Part shown: positions 33,636 to 44,571 of the stretch, one piece after another
How the letters are laid out: each line of letters starts with the position of its first letter
Position numbering within the stretch: the first letter of the stretch is position 1
Assembly: GCA_947311845.1 (NCBI GenBank)
Contig: CAMZMU010000111.1
Location: 25,209,023-25,273,022 of the forward strand
Reading direction: 5' to 3'
Source: Poa pratensis
Lineage: Eukaryota > Streptophyta > Magnoliopsida > Poales > Poaceae
Length of the DNA: 64,000 bases
Notes under the pieces: model-generated
The model's input: the letters and a program-made list of their open reading frames with translations, nothing else
Databases searched by the model: none
What the model was told of the DNA's origin: nothing
Program-made: the position numbers and the translations under genes

Positions 33636-34079
33636 CTCGGCACCTTCGCCACGCCGGAGCTCGCCACGCGCGCCTACGACGCCGTGGCGTGGCAGTACGA
33701 CCGGCCGATGTCGGAGATGAATTTCTCCGACGTCGAGACCGCCGAGGATGCCACGGCCGTGGATCCGGCTTTTCGCGTGGCTTGACGTGCCATCGAGGAG
33801 GAAGACCGGCAGGCACGCCGCCAGCTCCGGGCTGCGCAGGCCGACGAAGCGGCGATGGAGAAGCTCCGGCGGGAGAATCCCGAGCTCGTGAAGGCCGAGG
33901 AAGAGTTCTTCGCGAGCCGGGGCGCAAAGAAGCCGAAGACGGAGGCCGGCCCATCTGCATCCTCGACTCCGGTGATCGATATCGGGGATTCTTCCGACGA
34001 GTCCGGTTTATCGGACTTCGACTTTGATTCCGATGACGATTCCGGTGTCGACTGGAAGGCATTAGCTAGGGGGCACTAG
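33636..34079 (+). pseudogene. AP2/ERF-like domain gene, 3' part, with an in-frame stop
   Basis: After the duplicated CTCGG the AP2 domain resumes in the same frame as 16478-16722: TFATPELATRAYDAVAWQYD, then a basic and acidic stretch. An in-frame TGA at 33783-33785 would cut the protein even without element C. It is one C-to-T change from CGA (Arg) at a CpG, the typical result of methyl-cytosine deamination. The frame then stays open for 98 codons to the TAG at 34077-34079. The C-terminus is acidic (DESGLSDFDFDSDDDSG), like an activation domain. The downstream ATG at 33855 is unlikely to be a real start. Confidence 0.75.
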
Positions 34080-34199
34080 TTTAGGTCTAGTTTCGAAGTT
34101 TATTAGGTTGAACTTTTAAATTTGGGTCAGTTTGTTGAAGTTTATGTATGAAATGTCGTCAAACTATCTTAAATTCGGCTCAAATTTAGTTTGAAATTA

Positions 34200-34358
34200 G
34201 CTATGTATGCACTAAAATAGGGCAGCTGTTGGAGAGTAGGTGCCCTATTATGGGGCAGCTGGTAAAGCAGAAAACTTTGTGGTGCCCTAAAACGTTAAAA
34301 CAGGTGCCCTATAACCAAAAAAGTGGCTCCTAAAATAGGGCAGCTGTTAGAGTTGCTC
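34200..34358 (-). repeat. Right terminal inverted repeat and subterminal motifs of the Harbinger-like element
   Basis: The motif GGGCAGCTGTT recurs at 34220-34230 and 34338-34348, with a related copy at 34252-34262. The last bases GAGTTGCTC are followed by TTA (34359-34361). Confidence 0.75.
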
Positions 34359-34373
34359 TTATCGTACCTATAT

Positions 34374-34513
34374 GTACTACTCCCTCTCTCCTATAGGAGG
34401 AGTATTAGGATGTATATTAATTGTTGATTTACTTTGTAAAATTTGACCAATTATATTGGAAACATATATCAAGATCCCTAATACCAAATCCATACAATAT
34501 GGAAATATATTGA
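34374..34513. mobile_element. Mariner/Stowaway-like fragment
   Basis: It starts with TACTCCCTCTCTCC, typical of Stowaway ends, and contains TTTGACCAATTATAT-type sequence known from grass mariner-like elements. The far end is not clear because a LINE fragment follows. Confidence 0.45.
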
Positions 34514-34856
34514 GATCGTCTTGGCGGGGACGGCTTCAGACGATGTATAATCATAAAGGTGGAGAAGTCTCTCAGGAGTTGGGTAAGAAAGAAGCTTCGC
34601 GGCGCAAGGAAAACTTCCGCTTTTGCTTAACAGTTGTGTCCATTTCATGTTGTAGCTAGTGTTATCTCTTAGTGGTTGTAATAGGTTGGACGTTTTTGTT
34701 GGCGGTCGGGTGGTTGTTTGCTTGGGTTGTTCGCTTGTGGTTGTGGGTTTGTTGTACAGTTTTTTCGCTCGGTTTTTCGTTAATTAATCAGGCAACTCTC
34801 TTATTTTTAATTAATAGATTGGGGTAAACCATTTGTCCCCGTTTAAAAAAAATCTT
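34514..34856 (+). mobile_element. 5'-truncated LINE, 3' end
   Basis: The sequence ends with a motif of the kind seen at grass LINE 3' ends (GGGGTAAACC, TTTGTCCCCGTTT) and a poly-A run at 34845-34852. ATATATTGA flanks it at 34505-34513 and 34857-34865, a possible target duplication. No coding part remains. Confidence 0.55.
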
Positions 34857-35089
34857 ATATATTGACAAACAGTACGTTGTTATCGTGCACACGTACTATA
34901 CTGGATGTGTACAGGCCCTACAGGGCATTGAGACTGTCTAATGTGAGTGTATAGATCGTTTACTTTTCCCAAAGGATATGTACATCGGTTAAATTATTAC
35001 TAAATCTAACCCCTTTACTACTTCTAACACTATAGCTGTTCATGTGTGCCTGCAGTAATGTCAGCCACTCGTGCAATTAACAGTAAGAA

Positions 35090-35500
35090 TGGTTAATTAA
35101 ATGATCTGCCGTTGAGAGAGTACAAGTAATCATGCATGCAGGTTAAATTAGTAGTACTTGTAGTACTCCTAAACATTAATCTTTCGTTACACTACCATAA
35201 CTAATTAAGTACGTACAAGTAATTATGCATGCAGATTTGGAGTTGCATGCATATGTCACTGGTGACCAAGCGCTGCGTCATCTCGACTGCTCACGCATGC
35301 ATGCATGACATCACACGCAGTATATTCTCGCGCGCATCTCCCAACAAAACAAAAATACGGAGTAGGTGTATAGAATAAGCAAAAGCAAAGAAACATATGC
35401 GTGCCACGTGATTCCTGATGTCACTGCTAATAAACTAATTCCGGCCGTTTATTTCGTAATAATCCCGCTCCCACCATCACATTCCCCTCCTTTTTCCTTT
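35090..35500 (+). repeat. Block R, copy 1 (paralogue of 47145-47790)
   Basis: Shared landmarks in order are CAAGTAATCATGCATGCAGG, TAACTAATTAAGTAC, GTTGCATGCAT, GTCACTGGTGA, TATATTCTCGCG, GCATCTCCCAA and GATGTCACT. It lacks the miniature element present at 47477-47621, so it shows the empty site. Confidence 0.75.
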
Positions 35501-35689
35501 TGGACTACGTTGCTTCCCCGGGACTGCAGGAAAAACTAATACAATGTGGCGGTGCTGATTAATTAATTGATGTGTCGTCATCGATTCATGGTCTTATTCA
35601 GCTTTCCTAAAGTACTCCACTAAACGAATCGTGAAATGACCATGAATATGGTCCAATGCGTATAAAAATCTATATTGTGTTATGTGTTT

Positions 35690-35855
35690 TTATTCAAAGT
35701 TTGACCAAGTGTATATATATATCGATTAAAAATCTATAATATCAAATGCATATAATATACAATTTTGTTTACTATGATTTTAGTAATATTAAATTCATAT
35801 TAGGTGTTCATATTTTTTATATATTTGGTCAATTTTATAGAGTTTGATTTTCACT
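35690..35855. mobile_element. Mariner/Stowaway-like fragment, AT-rich
   Basis: AGTTTGACCAAGTGTATATA on the left and TTTGGTCAATTTTATAGAGT on the right form a degenerate inverted pair of the mariner-like type common in grasses. No transposase is present. Confidence 0.5.
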
Positions 35856-36920
35856 AGACCTCACTCTCTCTCTCTTCCCGTAACTGGCGAATTAGTCGGT
35901 GATAGTGGTTGTGGGCGTGACCGGCCGCCAATGGCGCGGGGTAATGGCGGCATTCTTCAGGAGAGTGGCTCATCTCTTCCTGGCCGCACTTGGCACACGT
36001 CGAGCAGTTTTTTTTAGAGGAAAGGACAAAGGCTGTACTTTTATAAAAAGCAAAATGAAACCGGTGTGCAGTTATCAACAGGGACTCGCAGCTCGAACAT
36101 CATCCTCCCTTGCAAGCTACCTCTCCGCCGTTCGCCCGTCCGGCGAGGCAGCCAGCTAACCCATCTCCAAGTCTGAAGTAATTTCTCCTTGCCTACAATT
36201 ACAATCCTATTGTTGTCCTAACTCTAGCTCTTGCTCTTTTAGATCTGATTCTTGCATACCAGAATTGGGGAAATTCTGGTCACGCTCATAGATTTTGCGG
36301 TAAACTGAAATTGTTGGTTCCAAATTTTATTTTACATGTCTGTGCAGCTTCTTCCCCCGGAGATTTTCTTCAAGCTCCGCCACTGCACCCAACCAAGCTG
36401 CAAAATAACTAATGGCCATTTAGAACACGGATAAATATTTAGCAAAACTCCAGAAAAAGCAAAGACCATCCAAGGAGAAAATCTTGGCAACGCTAGTGCG
36501 AGCACGTCTATCATGCTGAAAGTATACGTACATACACAACTGTGCTGCTGGCCCGTACGTACTTAATTAAAATGCACGTGGTGCCACTCAAATTCGTGTG
36601 TACAACTAAAACTAGGTGGCCGGCCGGCGTGCGCTACGTATACCCGCCCGGCCGACCGTACGTATACGCGGTCTTATTAAGTTTCACCACTGTACGGTAC
36701 TCTACGTACGTCCTTTCCTTTTTTTGTGGTGGCCGTACGTACTCAGTCCATGTATATATACGTACACCGTGTGTCGCATGTCAGGTGCTGTCAAACGTCA
36801 ACTCTGTCTAGACACTAGACGTACTACGTTTCTACGGACTACCTGAACATGCATGACAAGCTCTATAATAATAGCAGGTCTGACAAGTAGTGATTAAAGC
36901 CAGGAAGGCAGGACATCGAA
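35856..36920. other. Low-copy stretch, no supported gene
   Basis: Only short frames of up to 89 codons occur, with no recognisable domain. TACGTACG-type motifs are frequent between 36530 and 36830. Confidence 0.4.
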
Positions 36921-36924
36921 AACC

Positions 36925-37075
36925 TAAAATGGAGCCCAGGCTATATGGAGCCCAATTTTTTGAAATTCGAAATCGATATTTTTAAATTTTCAAAAAGCGT
37001 GAAAAACTCCCGGATGTGATATTGTCGAGATTTACAATCGTGCAAATTTTTAACTCCAGACATGCTATATAGCTG
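36925..37075. mobile_element. Probable miniature-element fragment
   Basis: GGAGCCCAGGCTATATGGAGCCC is followed by homopolymer-rich TTTGAAATTCGAAA-like sequence, which recalls a common grass miniature repeat. The ends were not identified. Confidence 0.3.
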
Positions 37076-37383
37076 CAGTAGTACCAGAGTTATTGAGTTA
37101 ATACTACTCCTAATCTCCTATAGTGTGGTTCGACGAGGTTGTTTCTTAAACCCTTTTCCATACAACGAAAAGCAACTATACATTCGCAAAAAGAAACTGC
37201 AAACGAACTATACATTTTCTATAGGCTTAACATCTTCGTTCGAATCTTGTCGTCATGAGAGCCCAACCTCTACTTATGTTAAAGAAGTGAGATGCTACCA
37301 CCACCAGCATTTTGGCCCCGCAACGCAGAAACATCAGACTTTTTTCTTACAGAACAGCCCGAGAAAGAAATAATTGAGAAATT

Positions 37384-37556
37384 ACTACTATTCTCTCTGT
37401 TTTTTAATATAAGATATTTTAGGTGTTACACATGTTGTCTAGATACATATTAAAATGAGTGAACACGCACACTAATACATGTATACATATATTTGTGTAC
37501 ATGTGTACGTGGACAAATAGTAAAACATCTTATATTAAAAGAGTTGTTTTACGGTA
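37384..37556. mobile_element. Stowaway-like miniature element, degenerate
   Basis: TTTTTTAATATAAGATATTTTA on the left is the inverse of AAAACATCTTATATTAAAAG on the right, giving a 173-bp fold-back of the Stowaway type. Confidence 0.6.
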
Positions 37557-38430
37557 CATCAAATCAACATGGGCCCTTCATTCGACAGGATCCAACGGAC
37601 CAGATTCGAAATACTACACCATATTTTCTGTAGTATATTTTGGCCCCAGGGGCATTTTGGGCAGATCACTAGTGTTAAAAACATCCCGCAGCAACACCCT
37701 TCGCCAGCCGGCAGATTAAGCCCCTGTTGGCAGACCACAGCGTCATCTCGTCGCCCGCAATGGTGAAGCTCGGTGCCGGCAGTGTGCGCGAGCTGCAGCG
37801 ACCGGTCGGTGAAAGTGTGCGGCGGATGCTCTACCAGCGGAAGAAATCGGTGTTGGCTCTCCGGCCAGTCGGCCACCAGACGACTACTGCCGTCCTTGCT
37901 GCGCCTCTACACATGGAGCTGGGCGACCGAATGGAGCGCTGGCAGTGGCGCCATGATAGAGCGTGGCCGTTGATTTGATTAGTTCTTTGGCCGAGGTTGG
38001 GGTGTGCAATCTGTAAACTAGTCAGTATACAAAGCTGCAGGTCCGTGTATGCAATCTAAGCCAGTATAGAAGCCAGTATTCAAAGTTAGCAGTGGAAGCT
38101 GTTCAATTTTCTAAGTTCGTGTACTCAATCTGTAATAGCACTAACTGATTGACAACACAAGCGGAGGGAGCAACAGGGTCTTTGATCACGAGGGTCAACT
38201 GGCTTCGACGGCCGCACGAATAGAGCGTTGGAGAGGCAGCTTAATTTTGCGGCATAATCTGGAGAATAATAGGCTGTAATCTGGAGAACAAGAGGCAGAT
38301 GGAAAACGCGAGAAAAGAGAGGTGTGCGATACAGATGAATTAGATTTAGTAATAAATTTTCTACCTGCGTTGGAAAGTACCAAGTTGTCCTTGGCCCAAC
38401 TATTAAAAAACGGAGAGAGTACTACCCATG
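37557..38430. other. Low-copy stretch, no supported gene
   Basis: Frames of up to 105 codons on both strands have no recognisable domain and no clear coding bias. Confidence 0.4.
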
Positions 38431-38433
38431 ACT

Positions 38434-38790
38434 TACTACAAGGGCAGATCCAACTAAGACCAAATTATTTTCGCCAGTCTCTTTGCTTGATCAAATTTAA
38501 AGTTTAAGAGCAGAGAGAATAGCTGGCGAGATGAAAGGTGATCAAGGTATCCCGCACATTTACCGCTTCTGATATGGGGTACAGTAAAGATTTACTATTA
38601 GTCAGTGCATCCGACGCAATTAGTGCACGCATTGCATGCAATATTAATCGGTCATCAAGACCAGCTATATTTGTAGCAGCTGTAATCTCAGAATCGGCAG
38701 TTGCATGCAGGAAAAGAATCAGCACGCGCGTACGGCCTGCCTACTCCAGAGCTAGCGCGCGATTGGAATCCATCCTCTTGACCGTAACCG
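38434..38790 (+). repeat. Block U, copy 1
   Basis: This noncoding unit is repeated at 39155, 43425, 45660 and 47885. Its landmarks are GCAGATCCAACTAAGACC, TTCGCCAGTCTC, CACATTTACCGCTT, TTAATCGGTCATCAAGA and GTAGCAGCTGTAA. It is closest to copy 2. Confidence 0.75.
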
Positions 38791-38794
38791 AGGG

Positions 38795-39152
38795 GTTAAT
38801 ACGATTGATAGAATACTAATATCAGTAAGTTCTAACATCTCATTTGACAGCTAATTTGAAAAGAACTCAAAAGTTAAGCGTGCTTGGGTTGGAACAATTT
38901 GAAAATGGGTGACCGGATGAGAAGTTTGACCAGGGTAATTACTTTGACCTATGATTAAGTGTGTAATTAGAGATTAAGTATGTAGCTAAGTGGAAAATTT
39001 CGAAAAGGAATATAAAGTAAAATTTAAAAGTAAAAAAAGTTCAAAAAAGATTTAAAAAATATTTTTTAAAAAATTGAAAAAACATGCCGACGGCTTTTCT
39101 GGCCTTTGCCGACGGCTTCAGGCCGTCGGCGTATCAGCCGTTTCCTGTAGTG
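38795..39152 (-). mobile_element. CACTA-type transposon end
   Basis: The stretch ends TTTCCTGTAGTG at 39152, the inverse of the CACTACAGGAAA terminus. It is preceded by CCGACGGCTT and GGCCGTCGGC motifs common in the subterminal parts of grass CACTA elements. The other end and any transposase are missing. It separates block U copies 1 and 2. Confidence 0.6.
38861..38930 (+). other. 5S rRNA-like sequence inside the CACTA fragment
   Basis: AGAACTC, AAGTTAAGCGTGCTTGGG and ATGGGTGACC appear in the order and approximate spacing of the internal promoter of plant 5S rRNA genes (A box and C box). The rest of the 5S gene is absent or altered, so this is not a functional 5S gene. Confidence 0.6.
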
Positions 39153-39154
39153 CA

Positions 39155-39600
39155 AGTGCAGATCCAATTAAGACCAAATTATTTTCGCCAGTCTCTTTGC
39201 TTGATCAAGTTTAAGAGCACATTTACCGCTTTTGATATGGGGGTACAGTAAAGATTTACTATTAGTCAGTGCATCCGACACAATTACGCACGCATTTCAT
39301 GCAGTATTAATCGGTCATCAAGATGAGCTATATCTGTAGCAGCTGTAAGCTCAGAATCGGCAGCTGCATGCAGTAAAAGAATCAGCACGCGCGTACGGCC
39401 TGACTACTCGAGAGTCGAGAGCTAGCGCGCGATTGGAATCCATTCTCTTGACCGTGGCCGTTGGTCCTCAATCTTTGAATCTTGAGGGAGATTCTTCAGT
39501 CTGGACGGATCTGCGCGCAGAGGATGGATGCATATGCGCTGCATCTGCGAGCGAGATTGAACCGCACGGCACAAGGCCAGGAAGAAGAGGAGGCCATTTT
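39155..39600 (+). repeat. Block U, copy 2
   Basis: It has the same order of landmarks as copy 1, plus a further part shared with copies 3 and 4 that ends in GAAGAGGAGGCCATT. The copy 1 to copy 2 similarity extends through ATCAGCACGCGCGTACGGCC and GCGCGATTGGAATCCAT. Confidence 0.75.
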
Positions 39601-40629
39601 GTCTTTTTTTTTTAACGATTTGTTACAAATGTCAGCTACAAAACAAATCATTAAAAAGATAGTTCGGTAACCGTGCTGGATGGACGTTATTGGCGGGTGC
39701 CGGCACAAGTTGTTGCTCTACTGGGCTGGGACCAGCTGCCCTCGCAACATATATTGCTTGGCAAAAAACAAAAAAAATCTAAACTGAAATGGCAAATTTC
39801 ATTCAAACTAGCAGGGTGGCCCTCGCAAATGCGAGGGCATCTTCTTTAGTGTGTTCATTAGGTTTACGAACTAACTTCATATTTTCGTAGATAGTGGAAA
39901 GACGAAAATATAAATCATAACACATTTTATAACTGTCGTGGGTATTATTGTAAATAGATATCGCAAGCATGTAACTTTTTAAATTTACGGTGGATGTGGT
40001 ATTCTCACATTTCCAAACGAAACCATCTCACATATTTTAGAATGACTTTTACTTTATAGCTGTGGGTAGTGCTATGGTAATATTTTTTTTTTCACTTTCT
40101 TCTTTTCATCTCGATCCTATTCTTCATTTTAATTCCTCACCGAAACATTTTAATTTTATCTTATAAAACTAATTACATTAACTTCGATGGCACGTAGTTT
40201 CATGTGACATAAAAAAAATTAAACTTGCATGGTCATAGTTTAAAATTTTAACCGGTCAACAATTTATTTGAAGTCATCATCTCAAAAAAAAAATTGTATT
40301 GCAAGACAAAACTTTGGCAAGGTGATTATTATCCTTGCGGCATCCCCATACCACCTAATGATTTAGGTTGATTATCTTACTCTGATTTAACACTTTCCCT
40401 AATAAAACCACTCTTGAACTCCACAATTATAGGCTCTAGCTCACTTGTATTTATCGTGTCATGAAACATGACTACACTGCTATGGACAACATTATTTTGG
40501 CATCCTCATCAGTCATTTTCTTTCTACATGTTTGCAAATTTCAGTTATGTCTTGCATTAAATTTTAGGAATAATAAACGAAATTAAGTTCTTCGCAAACA
40601 AAAACCCAATAGGAGCTAATTAAAAGATT

Positions 40630-40980
40630 ACTTATTGAAATCATAGGAAACCCACAAGAACTCATTGCACATAATTATTTTGTAAAAGGTTATAATCACA
40701 ATTTTATATTTCCAATTGAGTGTGATTTATATAATTGATTTTTTGTCTACATAGGTAAAATGGCTACATATCATTTCTGATAGAAATCAATATTACTCTG
40801 ACATATCCCAAGAACAACCCATTTTCTCGGTATTCATGGTTCATCTTAATCCTTCAAAGTATACAATCATTGAATGATGTCTGATATCATGTTGAACTGT
40901 ATACCTGAAATCCTTAAATTATGATGAGATTAAGTTATATTATTAAATTATACACTTTAGGAATATCTATCCCTTGGTAA
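40630..40980 (+). repeat. Internal duplication in the AT-rich region, copy 1
   Basis: It is similar to 41050-41430. Shared landmarks are TTTCCAATTGAGTGTG, TTCTGATAGAAA, GACATATCC, TTAATCCTTCAAAGT, ATATCATGTTGAACT and TTAAGTTATATTATTAAA. The copies have diverged by substitutions and gaps. Confidence 0.7.
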
Positions 40981-41049
40981 AATTATTGTGATCTACTCAT
41001 GAATAATATTTTGACTGCATAACAAAATTCTATCCAGTTGTTTACTATT

Positions 41050-41430
41050 GCTAAGGCACTCATTAGACATGATTACTTTTTAAAAGCTTATATTCGAAGA
41101 AAATTTTATTTCCAATTGAGTGTGGTCTATAGAAATAATTTTTAAAATTGGAGTTCTCAAAACTGGAATCGTGGATCATAGGAAATTCCTAAGAAATAAC
41201 ATTTTTCATAATTACTCTTGAATATTTTCAGTGAAAATGGTAGCGGATCAGTTCTGATAGAAAATCAAATAGTATCCGTGACATATCCTGAGAACAACAT
41301 TTTGTGGTATCCATCGTTCAACTTAATCCTTCAAAGTTCAGTCACTGGATGATATTTTATATCATGTTGAACTATACTCATGAAATCGTTCGTTTGTGAT
41401 GAGTTTAAGTTATATTATTAAACTTTATAC
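41050..41430 (+). repeat. Internal duplication in the AT-rich region, copy 2
   Basis: This is the partner of 40630-40980, in the same orientation about 450 bases on. It has extra sequence after AGTTCTCAAAACTGGAATC. Confidence 0.7.
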
Positions 41431-41598
41431 ACTTTAGGAAGGATTATAAATTGTTACAATTATTGTGATATATAGACCATAATTTTCTTAAGTGCAACTA
41501 TGAAAATTGTGCTTTTGTTTTTCAAACACAATTATCATGATATGTTGGTTTTGATTGATCTACTTATGAGTAATTATAGACATTTGTTATCTATGATC

Positions 41599-41745
41599 TA
41601 CTCCATCCTTTATCGACTTTCTAGCCTTTCTGATTTTGTCCATATGCATTACAAAATAAGTGAATCATAACACTAAAACATGTCTATATATGTACGAATC
41701 GTGACAAATCGAGAAAGTTTTATATTTTGATATGGAGGGAGTACT
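41599..41745. mobile_element. Stowaway-like miniature element
   Basis: TACTCCATCCTTTATCGACTTT on the left is matched in reverse by AAAGTTTTATATTTTGATATGG followed by AGGGAGTA on the right, a standard Stowaway end pair with TA at the borders. Confidence 0.6.
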
Positions 41746-42810
41746 TACAAAGAAAGGTCTGGTAGACTAATGACCATGTGTTTTGCTTTTCTGAGAATTT
41801 TTTGCATGCCTATCTTTTCGACTATATGTTTTTGTATGGATCAACACTTATCGAGCTCAGACTACCAATGATCATCATGGCTTGTCTTTTTATTTGGTTA
41901 TCAAGTCTTGGGCTCTGCGCCATATGTGTATAGTTATAGATGATTGAAATTTTGAATATGAGGGTCGATATCAAGCCAATAGTTTTAACTTTGTCAATCT
42001 CGAAGCTCGAACTCCTAGACTCAAGTCGTCAATGGACGACATAGTGCAAAAGTGTATATATATGGTGGTACCGTTTTAGTCTACATGTGACTTTATCTCA
42101 TCATACTCGACATTCTTAATATCTATAGTTACCTGTGTGACTAACTTTTTATTCTAAATCATGCACACATAAATACACCACGTTCTACCTAGGATTCCTA
42201 GTTTATTTTCTTAATCAGCCGCTGTGTGGTTGGAAATACGTATTCAGTTCTAAAGCGAAAAAGGAGTCATGCTCTTTACACCAAGAGGAAGGTCAATGCA
42301 AAATGTCCACAATCTTGTGGGCTGCTATAGGAACCTGGAAGCAAGCGATACACCGAACATTCGACGGAACTGCCCGTCTCCATGACCTGCGTGTCGAGGG
42401 AGATCGCTTCTTTCCTTTTTTTTTTCTTTTTGAGATGTGTTTCCTTTAATTTTCTCCAGCGATTTGTCTGAGTAGATTTTGAAAAATCCCTAAACCGTTC
42501 AATCGTTAGCTGGCCATACATGAATGTATGGCTGCGTGTTATGTGTACATGAGGCCAGACTATTTTAATAGGTGATCAATTGGTGCATGTACGTTTCCTT
42601 ATTAATAATTTAATATGGACGGGATCTGTTTAAGTCAGGATATCATCGCAAAACTATTTAGACGTGTCAAACGTAACCTTCACGGTTGCATAACTAATAA
42701 TATTCATTAAATCCTAACCACATATTTTAGATCTAACAACTAAAATTAATTGAGATGATGTGGTTTAATGTGGTGGCTCGAAAAACTAACTCATTTTGCT
42801 TTTAGTATAT

Positions 42811-43424
42811 AATAGATTGTGACGTATTATAAAACTAAACTAGCCCTAGTAGTAGCTATCGTATAACCGGTCGTACAACATCCAGTCGAGCATGCGACGT
42901 CGGTACCGCGTCATTTCCTACGTCGTTGTTGCCTCTGTTGGCTCTTCTGTTGGCGGCCCCATCATCCTCAAGATGTCGTGTCGGGGTCGTCTAGATGCCA
43001 CACTACGCCGCCAGCCACGGCTCCGCAAACTCGGGCCCGAACGACGGCGAGGGCTGTCATGCCCGGCTGAGGCGGCCCCATCCACAGCTCCTGCTTGGGG
43101 CGAGGGAAAGTGCACTGGAGCATGTACGTTTCTACTATGTACTCTAACATGCATGACAAAAACCACCAAACACTACAAATTTAAAGTGAAATCGATGAGC
43201 CGGAAGCCGCCTCTAGCTTCAGGCTTGCATGTCGAAACAATGATCCTTTAGCTTCATCTAGGTACGTATGGCTTCTAATTGAGCTTCATCAATAATCAAT
43301 TCCTCCAAGGAAATAATCGATCGCCCGTTCCTACTAGCTAGCCAGCCAGCCGAGGAGGATCGAGAAATTTGACACATTGACAGCAGGCAGCTGAGCCAGC
43401 CAGGACATATACACAAGGACTGGT
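42811..43424. other. Low-copy stretch, no supported gene
   Basis: A 119-codon frame at 42892-43251 has no recognisable domain and overlaps open frames on the other strand; I do not call it a gene. Confidence 0.4.
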
Positions 43425-43845
43425 CCAATTAAGACCAGATTATCTTGGCCTGCCTCTCGATCTGCTTGATGCTTTACTAGTATATATGATATGATCCATC
43501 ATGCCCTTGTCTCCATGGATCATATCATTAAGCCACTGCATGCGTCGTCTGAGAAGGACGCATGCAGATGCAGTGGCGCGACAAAGCTACAGCTCAATTA
43601 GAGTAGTTACTCGATGAACACGTAACTATCCAAATCCGGCACATTTACTGTTTCCTGGGGGTAAAGATTTCGTCGCTGCCCCGCAGTAATTAATCGGTCA
43701 TCAAGATGATCCAGTATCTGTAGCAGCTAGCTGTATGCATGGTGCTGCAGTCTGAAGCATATGCGTTGCGACTGCGAGTGCAGGCAGCGATCGAGGAGGA
43801 GGAGGAGGAGGAGGAAGAAGAAGAAGAAGAAGAGGCCATTTGGTC
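43425..43845 (+). repeat. Block U, copy 3, with a GGA/GAA microsatellite
   Basis: Landmarks are GTCCAATTAAGACCAGATTAT, CCGGCACATTTACTGTTTCC, GGGGTAAAGATTTCGTCGC, TAATTAATCGGTCATCAAGA and GTAGCAGCTAGCTGTATGC. It ends in a GGA/GAA run (43793-43835) and GAGGCCATT, as in copies 2 and 4. A short piece of block Q (GTCCTTCGCAGTAAT, GATTTGACTC) follows near 43980-44020. Confidence 0.7.
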
Positions 43846-44301
43846 TTAAGGTCTTTCATGATTTTCTTGACGTACACAGTCTGTCTTTCATTATTTTCTG
43901 CTTGACGTACAGTTTGTCTTTCATTAACCATCTCTCCAGATGGTGGCCCACTTTATTACTACCGCGACGTACTACCTGCGTGTCCTTCGCAGTAATTGCA
44001 GATTTGACTCGAATGATCAATCCACGTACGGACCAGGGTCGTTCATTACCATTCGGGGGCCTTTTGTCGGGAGGGAAAAATATGTAGGAGTAGTACAATT
44101 CTTTTATTTGGTTCTTCAAAATTTTGTGTACTGATCATTTACTATAAAAAACATGCATAGATGATTGTCGATTGATCCTTTTATATTTATTTTTTTACTT
44201 TAGTAGGTAAAAGACAGTAGCAAGAGGTTGAGCACAAATTGTTCAAGCCTACAACAGTATGAAATGTGGAGAAAGGTCCGAGAAAAAGGAAATTCATGCT
44301 A

Positions 44302-44398
44302 TTCTCTCCGATCCATAAAAAATGTTATGGAAAATGAACTTGTCTAGTACAAATCTATAACTATACTTGCGACACTTTTTGTGGATCGAACGGAGTAT
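44302..44398. mobile_element. Stowaway-like miniature element (about 97 bp)
   Basis: CTCTCCGATCCATAAAAAATG on the left is the inverse of TTTTTGTGGATCGAACGGAG on the right, between TA dinucleotides. Confidence 0.7.
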
Positions 44399-44571
44399 AA
44401 AAGAAAAATAGTAGCAAATAGATTTAGACAACCAAATTAAATCAACCAGATGAACTCTCACCATGACGGACGAAATATCGAGTTATTGTCAAGGATTGAA
44501 AAGTCCAGATTTCCGACCCTCGTCTCTATACGATTGGCTAGGTCCTGATGTTGCTAACCTTAACCTAATAC

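Larger units (their letters stand above)
16049..34358 (+). mobile_element. PIF/Harbinger-like DNA transposon carrying an AP2/ERF-like gene, split by elements C and D
   Basis: The ends are inverted: GAACAACTCTAACAGCTGCCC at 16049 and its counterpart ending GAGTTGCTC at 34358. They are flanked by TTA on both sides (16046-16048 and 34359-34361). A 3-bp TTA duplication and ends of this kind fit the PIF/Harbinger superfamily. The subterminal motif AACAGCTGCCC occurs repeatedly at both ends. Removing elements C and D (16723-33635 plus one duplication copy) leaves about 1392 bp, consisting of the two ends and the AP2-like gene. No transposase is present. Confidence 0.75.
39808..42810. mobile_element. 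AT-rich unclassified repeat region
   Basis: The left side begins with CTAGCAGGGTGGCCCTCGCAA followed by its short inverse TGCGAGGGC, a start seen in grass repeats I cannot name. About 3 kb of AT-rich noncoding DNA follows, ending near TTTTAGTATATAATAGATT. No ORF of note is present. A Stowaway-like element lies at 41599-41745. Confidence 0.4.

Noticed and set aside
33855..34079. 74-codon frame starting at an internal ATG as a separate gene
   Set aside because: It is the C-terminal continuation of the AP2-like gene in the same frame, with the TGA at 33783 between.
38861..38930. Functional 5S rRNA gene
   Set aside because: Only the internal promoter words remain; the first half of the gene and most spacing bases do not match.
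42892..43251. 119-codon frame with some Arg-rich stretches
   Set aside because: It has no domain and no promoter or neighbour support, and other frames are open on both strands.
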